From: Laspinema palackyanum D2c
GTDB taxonomy: Bacteria > Cyanobacteriota > Cyanobacteriia > Cyanobacteriales > Laspinemataceae
Assembly (NCBI RefSeq): GCF_025370875.1
Contig: NZ_JAMXFD010000010.1
Coordinates: forward strand, 115,050-179,049
DNA length: 64,000 nt
Reading direction: 5' to 3'
Part shown: piece after piece, positions 38,040 through 48,100 of the stretch
Position numbering within the stretch: position 1 is the stretch's first letter
How the letters are laid out: every line of letters starts with the position of its first letter
Notes under the pieces: generated by a model
The model's database searches: none
Told to the model about the DNA's origin: nothing
The model's input: the letters and a program-made list of their open reading frames with translations, nothing else
Made by a program: the position numbers and the translations under genes

Positions 38040-39872
38040 ATGAATAGGGTGAGCTTGGGTGCGTCTAAATGTCCGGTGTGTGGCACGGAATATGTGCAGG
38101 GAGAACAGACACTCTGCCCAACCTGTGGGTGGGATGTAACGTTGGATCCCCCGTTAATGCCGGGGGAGTTGCCCGAAGTGAATTCTCCCGGTGAAGGGAC
38201 CAAACTATTTTGGGCGCGAAACGTCTGGGCTCTGGTTCAGGAACGCGACTCAGCCGTTAAACAGTTAGAGTGGAAATTAGCCGACATTGAAGGACAGTTA
38301 TCTAAAGTTTGGGAACGGTTAGATCGGGCGGGGAAAGAACGAATTAATGCCCAGGAACAGGTCGATCGCCTGTTATTTGAGAGTGAGGAAGTCCGCCAAC
38401 AACGCGCTCGCCTCGAAATGGAGATTAACCAAGAGCGGCAAGAACGCCTAGCTCGGGACCAAGAGTTAGAGTCTCGACTGGATGAAGTGTTCTCTCAGTT
38501 ACAGCAAAGCAATGGCGATCGGTCACAAAATTCTCAATCCCTTCATCCCATTCAATCGAGCAGCCATCCTATGATAGAACCCCAGGATTTAAAAGAACTG
38601 TTGGCCAACCTGCATCAAGAAATAGCTCGATTGCAACCCCCCAAAGAAGCAGAATCTTTTCTAAAAATTCAGGAATTAAAAGACCAGTTAACTGAATCTC
38701 AATCCCAGCAATTGAATCTAACAAACAAATTGATTTCTGAACAAAAAAAATCCGCCAGTCTCCAAGAAAAAGTTAAAGAATTAAACGCTGAAATAGAAGC
38801 TAAAAGTCGCGCTAATGGGGCGGTTGAATTTGAAGCAGAAATGGTTAATTTATTGATTTCCTCCTTGGCCGATCCATCGGAAGCCGTCCAGCGATGGGCT
38901 TATGCGTTGCTCAAACGCAGTCATTTACCCAAAGCAAAAATGGCTATAGAAGATTATCAACCCTATCGGTTTTTCCGATGCCTACAAGTCGTAGAACATC
39001 AAAAAGCCGTGCGAACGGTGGCACTTGACCCGAATGGAAATTTTTTGGTCAGTGGCAGTAATGATAAAACCGTTAAAATTTGGGAAATCAACACCGGAAA
39101 TCTGATTAAAACCGGAATCGGTCACACGGGTTCTGCGATCGCCCTAGCCATTTCCCCCAATGGCGAACTCTTCGCCAGTGGCAGTGGAGACAATACCATC
39201 AAACTTTGGGAACTCAAAACTGGCAAACTCCGCTTCACCCTGCGAGGACATACAGGATGGGTAAATGCCTTGGCATTTCACCCTAAAGGAAATATGCTAG
39301 TGAGTGGCGGTGCAGATAAAACTATTGCCTTATGGAATTTGGATACCCAGGAATTAATTGGGACATTTTATGGACATACGAGTACCGTGAGGTCTATCTC
39401 CATTAATCCCCAAGGAAATACCCTAATTAGTGGGGGAAATGATAATATGATTAAAATTAGAAACTTACTCACCGGAGAATTACTCCATACCCTCACGGAA
39501 CATACCGGATCCGTCTGTTCCGTTGCTATTAGTCCCGATGGTAATATCTTGGCCAGTGGGAGTAATGATACGACCTTGCGCCTGTGGAATGTTGGAACTG
39601 GCAAACTTTTGTACACCCTGGCGGATCATTCCAGTGGGGTGACTTCTGTTTCTATTTCTCAGAATAATATGATGGCCAGCAGTTCCGATGATGGGACGAT
39701 TAAAATCTGGGATTTAGAGCAAGCTAGACCCATTCATACCATTCCTCCGTTGAAAACGACTCACGGCAATGAGGGGTATATGTTATGCAGCGCCATTGGT
39801 CCCAACGGAGATAAAATTGTCACGGGGTTTGATGGGGGTAAGATTAAAATTTGGGGAATTGGTGACCATTAA
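38040..39872 (+). CDS. Zinc-ribbon, coiled-coil, WD40 protein
   Basis: 610 residues. The N-terminus has a four-cysteine zinc ribbon (CPVCGTEYVQGEQTLCPTCG, residues ~12-31). Residues ~60-260 are coiled coil, Glu/Gln-rich. A helical lead segment (LADPSEAVQRWAYALLKRSH...AIEDYQPYRFFRCLQVV) resembles the one before the propeller of the WD40 protein at 13125-15278. Seven WD40 repeats follow, enough for one closed propeller; the last two are diverged. No catalytic domain. It is the first of two adjacent genes with the same ends; the second starts 64 bp later, so they may be co-transcribed. Function unknown. Confidence 0.9.
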   Translation: MNRVSLGASKCPVCGTEYVQGEQTLCPTCGWDVTLDPPLMPGELPEVNSPGEGTKLFWARNVWALVQERDSAVKQLEWKLADIEGQLSKVWERLDRAGKERINAQEQVDRLLFESEEVRQQRARLEMEINQERQERLARDQELESRLDEVFSQLQQSNGDRSQNSQSLHPIQSSSHPMIEPQDLKELLANLHQEIARLQPPKEAESFLKIQELKDQLTESQSQQLNLTNKLISEQKKSASLQEKVKELNAEIEAKSRANGAVEFEAEMVNLLISSLADPSEAVQRWAYALLKRSHLPKAKMAIEDYQPYRFFRCLQVVEHQKAVRTVALDPNGNFLVSGSNDKTVKIWEINTGNLIKTGIGHTGSAIALAISPNGELFASGSGDNTIKLWELKTGKLRFTLRGHTGWVNALAFHPKGNMLVSGGADKTIALWNLDTQELIGTFYGHTSTVRSISINPQGNTLISGGNDNMIKIRNLLTGELLHTLTEHTGSVCSVAISPDGNILASGSNDTTLRLWNVGTGKLLYTLADHSSGVTSVSISQNNMMASSSDDGTIKIWDLEQARPIHTIPPLKTTHGNEGYMLCSAIGPNGDKIVTGFDGGKIKIWGIGDH

Positions 39873-39936
39873 CCCCCATGCCATCCGGGGTTAGTTCGGA
39901 CTCCATCAGTTCTGTTGCCCGTCTATCTAAACCCTT

Positions 39937-41184
39937 ATGTCTAACTGTCCGATTTGTCAAGCAGAATTTACGAAAGGAGAATGCGATCGCTGTGCCCAAT
40001 GTGGCTGGGATTTGACCCCCTATCCCGCATCGGTTACTCCGGATATTCGACCGATTATTTTATCGAAAGAACGGGCCAAAGTAGCTTGGGCCAAACGCCT
40101 CTGGGCTACCCTGCGATCGCAGCAGGACGAACTCAGAAGTGCCAGCCATCTAATTAAGCAACTAGAACAAGAAACCCGAGTTCTTCAGTCTCATTTGACC
40201 CAGGTTTCCTCTTCCTTTAATCCTCATGCTTCTCCCGAGTCCCCAGATTTTGCCGCCACACCCGTCTCCCCGGTGGAAGTGTTAAAAACTCCCGGCATGG
40301 AATGTCAAGCTACCCTAACCGGCCATTTTCGCCCCGTCAGTGCGATCGCCTTAGATGCCGAGAGTCAACTCCTCGCCAGTGGCAGTTGGGATAAAACCAT
40401 TAAACTCTGGAACCTCAAAACCGGCGCAGAACTTCTCACCCTCACCGGCCATTCTTACCCCGTAAATTCCGTCGCCCTCAGTTACAATGGCTGGACTTTA
40501 GCCAGTTGCAGTAATGATAAAACCGTCAAACTCTGGAAAGCCCAAACCGGACAACCTTTATTCACCAAAACCGGACATCAACAATGGGTGAATGCCGTCA
40601 TCTTCAGTCCCGATGGAACCCTGATTGCCAGTGGCAGTCTTGACCAAACCATTCGCCTCTGGAATGGCATCACCGGACAAGAATTGGTCACCTTAACCGG
40701 ACATTTAGCGGCAGTAACCTCCTTGGCAATTAGTCCGAATAATCGCATTTTAGCCAGTGGCAGTTTAGATAAAACCATTAAACTCTGGAATATAGAAACA
40801 TCAGAAGAATTTCCCCCATTATTGGGACATTCGGACGGCGTGACTGCTGTGGGGATATTCCCTGATAATTTAATCTTAGCCAGTGGCAGTTTAGATAAGA
40901 CCATTAAACTTTGGGATATCAAAACAGCCACCGAGATTTGCACCTTAACCGGACATGGCGATCGCATCAATAGTCTTGCCATCAGTCCCGGCGGAAAAAT
41001 GCTGGTTTCTGCCAGTTCAGACCATACCCTGAAACTCTGGGACCTCAGAAGTAGGCAGCCCATTCAAACCCTAACGGGACATTCCGATAGTGTCAATGCC
41101 GTAGGGATGACTGCTGATGGTAAAATGCTCGTGAGCGGCAGTAGTGATAAAACCATTAAAATTTGGAAAATGCAGAATTCCTAG
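39937..41184 (+). CDS. Zinc-ribbon WD40 protein (paralogue of preceding gene)
   Basis: 415 residues. Zinc ribbon CPICQAEFTKGECDRCAQCG at residues 4-23, followed by GWDLTPYP and the motif KERAKVAWAKRLWATL, matched in the preceding protein by TKLFWARNVWALV. A short coiled coil (~65-90) and a Ser/Pro linker lead to seven well-conserved WD40 repeats (GH...VNSVALS...LASGS.DKTIKLWN), from residue ~128 to the end. It lacks the long coiled coil and the PYRFF lead segment of its neighbour. The pair is likely a local duplication followed by divergence. Probably a scaffold; partners unknown. Confidence 0.9.
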   Translation: MSNCPICQAEFTKGECDRCAQCGWDLTPYPASVTPDIRPIILSKERAKVAWAKRLWATLRSQQDELRSASHLIKQLEQETRVLQSHLTQVSSSFNPHASPESPDFAATPVSPVEVLKTPGMECQATLTGHFRPVSAIALDAESQLLASGSWDKTIKLWNLKTGAELLTLTGHSYPVNSVALSYNGWTLASCSNDKTVKLWKAQTGQPLFTKTGHQQWVNAVIFSPDGTLIASGSLDQTIRLWNGITGQELVTLTGHLAAVTSLAISPNNRILASGSLDKTIKLWNIETSEEFPPLLGHSDGVTAVGIFPDNLILASGSLDKTIKLWDIKTATEICTLTGHGDRINSLAISPGGKMLVSASSDHTLKLWDLRSRQPIQTLTGHSDSVNAVGMTADGKMLVSGSSDKTIKIWKMQNS

Positions 41185-41549
41185 TTATATGGGTTATCTA
41201 AATAGGGCATTATAGTTTTAATAAAAGTGATAGAAATTCAGCTATTCTGTAAAGAACAGGGTGGGTTCTAAATATGTATTAATATTGATATATTGATATT
41301 CTGTTAATAGCTATTTACCTTCACAATTTTTCGGACAATCCCTCAACTCCGTGAGGACTTGCGGAGCGAGATCCTCAAATTATACTCGGCTGCGATCGCT
41401 GTCCCACTCCTTTCTCAATTATATGAATGATGTAGCGTCTGTGTATCTTAACAGCGATCGGCTCCACTCCGGGTTATCCCTCTTCTGAGTAAGTAAGAAC
41501 ACTTACCGCTTCCTGTGCTTCTAAACAATGCGATCGCGCCCCCTCACCG

Positions 41550-41610
41550 GAAGACGCCCATTTATGGCGTCTCTACATGAAGCACTCTGTCATCCGTAAA
41601 AATTTGTGAA
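41550..41610. repeat. Interspersed hairpin repeat copy, non-coding
   Basis: GAAGACGCCCATTTATGGCG followed by TCTCTACATGAAGCACTCTG and TCATCCGTAAA. The first part is an imperfect palindrome (AGACGCC/GGCGTCT). The same element, diverged, is found inside the coding sequence at 42541-42612. Confidence 0.7.
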
Positions 41611-41696
41611 GTCATCAGCTACCCTTCACCGTAATAATACGGAAATATTGACCTCTTTACATTCAAAACTTCACCGATTTTCCCGTGGATTATCAC

Positions 41697-41724
41697 TTGA
41701 CAAGAACACCCTTGCCTGTATAAA
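41697..41724 (+). promoter_or_regulatory. Candidate sigma70-type promoter of the giant gene
   Basis: TTGACA (41697-41702), 16 bases, TATAAA (41719-41724), about 440 bases before the start codon. Chosen by consensus match only; a second TTGACA lies at 41878 with a weaker -10. Confidence 0.35.
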
Positions 41725-42160
41725 ACCCAAAAAGCCTTATTACTTCCTGAACCCCTGACTAAAATCCACTAGGGGGAAAAATCGGCTTTATCAAATATTT
41801 ACAATTGCCCGATGGTTAGGTTGGGCTGCTGAGAGTTACATTAGAGGTGCATTCAAAAAAAACACATCTATTAGGAGTTGACAAAAAACTCTTTCAGTGC
41901 TTATTCCTGCAATCCCTTACAGAAATCGGCAAAACCGCATGAATTTGCTGTAAATTTTTAAGCCGATTTTCCCCTTGAATTTCCAGGCATATCAGCTCGG
42001 AAAAATCCTGTTTTGACTCATAGAGTTTCTCTCGATTCAGTCCACACCTCGCGATCGGCCTCAGTTGACTGAATAGCAGAAGCGATTCCCACTCGCCTCG
42101 ATATTGCCTCGGGTTGCATCTACCAACATCCCCTATTGACCCAAAAGGACACTCCCCTTG

Positions 42161-45100
42161 ATGAACGCACTCGAAATGACTCAGATTGTGGTAGACACCT
42201 CCGCCACCACCTCGCAAAATCCCAGCATTGTTGTTCTCGACGCGGCGGTAGAAAACTGGGAAAGTTTAGCAGCAGGAGTGCTTCCAGGCACTGAGATCGT
42301 GGTACTCCACCCCCATCAAGATGGAGTCGCCCAAATTACCGAACTGCTTGCCACTCGTAGCAACATTGACGCATTGCATATCTTGTCTCATGGGCAACCG
42401 GGTTGCTTATTTCTGGGTTCCACCCGCCTCGCCACTGACACCCTGGATACCTACAGTCCCCTACTGCACCAGTGGCGCAACGCCCTCACCCCCGACGCCG
42501 ATATCTTGATTTATGGCTGTAACGTCGCCGCCTGCTCAACAGAAGACGCGATGAATCGCCTCTCTACAGGAGCCACCTCCTCATCCGTGAACATCAGTGC
42601 AATCTGTGGCTCACCCTTCCTCCACCGCCTCCACGAACTGACAGGAGCCAATATCGCTGCCTCCGCCAACCGTACCGGCAGCACTGCACTTGGCGGCGAC
42701 TGGGAACTCGAAGTCCACACCGGGGAAATTAAAACCGCCTTGGCGTTTGCGCCGGAGGTAATGCGGGGATACGCAGCCGTTCTGACACGCGCACCGGAGT
42801 GGATCGAACAGTTTGGCTCTTCAAGTAACGATCGCGCTTCTGATATTGCCGTAGATAGCGCAGGCAACATCTACCTTAGCGGATATACCGAGGGCAGCTT
42901 GGGCGGCACCAATGCCGGGGGCAGAGATTCGTGGGTTGCCAAATACAACAGTAATGGGACTCAACAGTGGGTCAAGCAGTTCGGCAGCAGCGGTTCTGAT
43001 GTATCCAACGGCATTACCGTAGATAGCGCGGGCAACGTGTACCTTACCGGAGGAGCTTCGGGTCAATTACTCTACGGCAATGCCGGGACATATCAGGGGG
43101 GTGAGGATGCTTATATTGCCAAGTATAATAACAGTGGCAATGTGCAGTGGGTCGAGATGTGGGGTACTCCCAATTATGAGAACGCCAAAGGCATTACCAT
43201 CGGGAGTGGAGGCAACCTTTACCTGACCGGATCTACCGATGGCGACTGGGATGGCACTAATGCCGGAGCCACTGATGCTTGGATTGGATCTTACAACACT
43301 TCCGGCTATCAGCAGTGGGTTCGGCAGTTCGGCAGCAGCGGTTACGATGGAGCCAACGGTATTACCTCAGATAGCGCGGGCAACCTTTACGTTACCGGAG
43401 ATACCGATGGCAACTTAGGCGGCACCCATGCCGGGGCAACTGATGCTTGGATTGCCAAATACGACAGCAATGGCAACCAGCAGTGGGTTCGGCAGTTCGG
43501 CAGCAGCGGTTACGATGGATCTAACGGTATTACCTCAGATAGCGCGGGCAACCTTTACGTTACTGGATATACCGATGGCAACTTGGGCGGCACCCATGCC
43601 GGAGGGCAGGACATCTGGATTGCGAAGTATGACAGCAATGGCAACCAGCAGTGGATCAAGCAGTTCGGATCTTCGGGTAGCGACAGATCTGATGGGATTG
43701 CCGTAGATAGCGCGGGCAACCTTTACGTTACCGGATATACCGATGGCAACTTGGACGGAACCAATGCCGGGTTAGGAGATGCCTGGGTTGCGAAGTACGA
43801 CAGCAGTGGCACTCAGCAGTGGATTAAGCAGTTCGGCAGTGACCATGTTGATAACTCCTTTGATATTACGGTAGATAGCGCGGGCAACCCCTACGTTGCT
43901 GGAGATACACGCGGTACGTTGGACGGCAGTAATGTGGGTTGGTATGACGCATGGGTGTCTAAACTCTCGCCTGTGGTCAGCATAACCCCGGGTACTGCCC
44001 CAAGCGAAATCGGACCGACAACCAGCACGTTTAACCTCACCCGAAGCGAACCCGCACCTACAGGGGGAATTACGGTTAACTACAGCGTAGGGGGGACGGC
44101 AACCAATGCTACGGACTACGATGCCTTGTCCGGTAGCGCCTTTATTCCGGAGGGAAGTACCACCACTACTATTAATTTGGTTCCCATTGACGATGAGATC
44201 GACGATGAGAATGAAACCGTTCAACTCACTCTGAGTCCAGGAACGGGTTACGCCACCAGTGCCGCAAATAATTCTGCCAGCCTCACGATCGCCGACAACG
44301 ACACGGCGGGGGTCATTATCGCCGAAACCGGCAGCAACACTGCCGCCTCAGAAGATGGTGCAACCGATACCTACTCCATCAAACTCGCCACTGAACCCAC
44401 CGCCAGCGTCAACATCAACGTCACTCCCAACGCCCAAACTGACCTCGGTAGCGGTGCGGGAACCCCCGTCACCCTCACCTTTGATAGCAGCAACTGGAAC
44501 GTAGCGCAAACCGTCACCGTCGCTGCGATCGATGATACAGCGGTAGAGTATGACCACACCAGCACGATCGCCCACAGCGTCACCTCTACCGATGCCAACT
44601 ATAATGGTTTGACCGTGACCGATGTCACCGTCAGTCTCACCGACAACGACTGGCCCACCGTCAGCATCGCCCCAGGAACAAATCCCGACGAAACCAGTGC
44701 CACCCCCGGTCACTTCCAGATTACCCTCAGCGATCCTGCCCCACTCGGAGGCATAACTCTCAACTACACCGTTGCCGGAACCGCTACCAGCGCCAGCGAC
44801 TATACCACCTTATCCGGTAGCCTCTTTATTGCAGAAGGTGAGACTAGCGCCAGTATCCAAGTAGTGCCGACAGATGACGCGATCGCCGATCCGGGTGAAA
44901 CCGTAGAAGTCACCCTAAATGCGGGCACCCACTATAACGTCAACGCCACCAACAATACTGCCAGCGTCACCGTCACCGACAACGATACGGCTGGAGTCAC
45001 AGTTTCTGCCATGAACGGCAACACTAGCGAAGCGGGGGATAGCGCGTCGTTTGACGTGGTACTCGACACCCAACCCACCGCCGACGTCACCGTCAACTTA

Positions 45101-48100
45101 GTTAGTGGCAACACCGGGGAAGGTATCGTCTCCGTGCCCTCCCTCACCTTTACCCCCAGCAACTGGAACGTCCCCCAAACCGTGACCGTCACTGGGGTAG
45201 ATGATGCCGTTGCCGATGGCAATATCACCTACACGATTCAAACTACCGTCACCAGCACGGACAGCATCTACAGCAGCATCAACCCGAATGATGTCAGCGT
45301 CACCAATATTGACAACGACACGCCGAATATCTTAGTCACCCAAAGCAGTGGCAGCACTGCTGTCACCGAAGGGGGGACAACCGATACTTACCAATTCGTC
45401 TTAACCAGCGCCCCCACCGCCAACGTCAATATCACCATCACCCCCGACGCCCAAACCGATTTGGGGAATGGTGCGGGAACGGCAGTGACGCGCACCTTTA
45501 CCAGCACCAACTGGAATACCCCCCAAACCGTCACCGTGACTGCTGCCGACGATACGGCAGTGGAATACGCCCACACCAGCACCATTTCCCACAGCGTCAC
45601 CTCCACCGATGCCAACTACAACGGGATGGCGGTGAGTAATATAACGGCTAATGTGACGGACAACGATTTACCCAAAGTGAATGTAGCAGCGGGTAACAAT
45701 GCCAGCGAAGCTAATACCAGCAGCGGTCAGTGGACTCTCACTTTAAGCGATGCGGCACCGACGGGAGGCATGACAGTCAACTACTCTGTAGCCGGAACCG
45801 CCACTTCAGGCACCGACTACACCGCCTTATCCGGCAGTGTTTTCATTCCCGCAGGGGCAACGACTGCTAATATTAACGTTACTCCTCTCGACGATGCCAT
45901 TGACGAACCGGATGAAACGGTGAAACTCACCGTTGCGACGGGAACGGGTTACAACTTGGGGACGACGAGTGAGGCAACGATTTCCCTGGTAGACAACGAC
46001 ACCGCAGGCGCAAAGCTTACCCAGTCGAACAACAGCACCAATGTTGCGGAAAGCGGCACCACCGATACTTACGAGATTGTCCTGTTGAGTCAACCCACCC
46101 AGGACGTCAGTATCACCGTTAACCCTGACAGTCAAACCCGGGTAGTGGGGGCAACAAGCCTCACCTTCACGCCAAACAACTGGAACGTCGCGCAAACCGT
46201 CACAGTGGGGGCGATCGACGATACGGCGGTGGAGTACCCTCACAGTGGGACAATTTCGCACAGCATCAGCAGCAGCGACGCCAACTACAACGGCATCAGC
46301 TTGTCCCCAGTGACGGCAAATATTGCCGATAATGACTGGCCCAATCTGGGAATCGCTCCTGGAAGCAATCCCCAGGAACAGAGCGCGACTACGGGCAACT
46401 TTATGCTTACATTAAGCGACCCCGCGCCAGCAGAAGGCATCCGCGTCAGCTATAGCTTTCGAGGCAACGCCACCAGCGGCACCGACTACAACAATTTATC
46501 TGGCAGCGCCTTCATCCCCGCAGGAGCAACTAGCGCCAATATCAATCTCGTGCCAGTGGATGATTTCGTCGATGAAGACGACGAAAGTATAGAAGTTTCG
46601 TTGAATCCTGGCTCCAATCATAACATCGGTTCATCCGGCACGGCGATCGCCTACGTTATCGATAATGATACCGCCGGGATGCGAATTGTGGAGTCGGGCT
46701 CGGGAACCGAAGTGAGCGAAGGCGGCAGTCCGGATACTTATACAGTCGTGCTATCCAGCCAACCCACTGCCGACGTGCGGATTGACTTTAGCACGGATGA
46801 CAACCTGAAACCGATTGGCGCGTTAACCTTTAGTGCAAGCAACTGGAACGTTCCTCAGACGGTCTCGGTCAGTGCCGTTGCCGATAATGAATTGCAAGGC
46901 GATCGCACCAGCGCGATCGCTCATACCGTCAGTAGCACCGATGCGAAGTACAACGGCATCACTCTGCCCAACATTAACGCCTACATCCGCGATCCGGATC
47001 TGACCAAAACGAAGGAGGGACTCGCAACCGGATTCGATTTGATCGAGAACTTGCTCGACGCGCAACTCTCCCAACTCAGACTACCCGTTGTTAACAAATC
47101 TCTCCAAGACATTCTCACCTCCGATTTCGCTGACAAACTCCGCACCGACGTACTCGGTGCCATTAACGACGCCCTCGATGGGGGTGCCGACGATCTCGCC
47201 AAAACACTCCAAGAAAAGCTATCCTTCGTCTTCTCCGAAGTCGAAATCGATCCCGAAATCACTGCCAAGGAAGGCAAATTTAAGATTACCGGGAAAAACT
47301 CGATTGACCTAGCAACAATCCCGCTCAACGGCAGTATCGGCTTGCCTGCATTGGGGATACAAGCGCAAGGGTCTGCCGATAGTGCATTCGAGTATCAACT
47401 CTCTCTGGGATTTGGGTATCACAAGGACTACGGCTTCTATCTAGATACCGAAAACACCGAACTCGTTTTCAATCTCGGTCTGGGTTTAAGCGATGATTTC
47501 AAAGCCACCGGGACGGCGGGATTTTTGCAACTTGACCTAGAGAACAATGCCGACGATCCCACTAACATTGGTGCAGAGTTCAAAGTCAAGCTTCAAGATG
47601 TCGAACCTTTGAACCAGTCCGGTGATGATGGCGAACGACTGACTTTCTCCGAACTCAAAGGCAGCTACAATCTCAGCGATTTATTTGCCGTCAGTTTAGA
47701 TACGAAAGCCAACCTGGGTCTGAAAGCCGTAACCAGCATTGAAGGAAGTTCGACGATTCCTTCGTTTAACTTCGATTTAAAAGCCGAATTCCCGGTCTTG
47801 AAGTACGAAGATGGCCAATGGAGTGGGCCGCAAAAACCCACTCTGGCTTTCAACAATATGCAGCTTGATTTGGGGACATTTGTCACTGACTTTGCCAAAC
47901 CGATTCTCACGAATGTGAATAAGGTAGTGGATCCCGCTCGGCCAGTGATTAGCACCCTGAATAAGGATGTGACTGTGCTATCGCGAATCGATGCCTTACG
48001 GAATATGTTCGACCAAAATCGCGATGGCAAAGTGACTTTGGTAGAAGCAGGTGCAACCCTTGCTCGGAAGCAGGTGGATACTCGCTTCTTGGATGCACTG

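Larger units (their letters stand above)
41185..42160. other. Upstream region of the giant DUF4347 gene
   Basis: 976 bp without a supported gene. It contains an interspersed repeat (41550-41610) and a plausible promoter (41697-41724), described separately. An open frame on the minus strand (41894-42217) overlaps the start of the giant gene and looks random. Confidence 0.6.

Noticed and set aside
42161..46640. Apparent scarcity of GCGATCGC in the first half of the giant gene, as a sign of transfer
   Set aside because: The octamer is present at 44879 and at several later places, so the sign is too weak to use.
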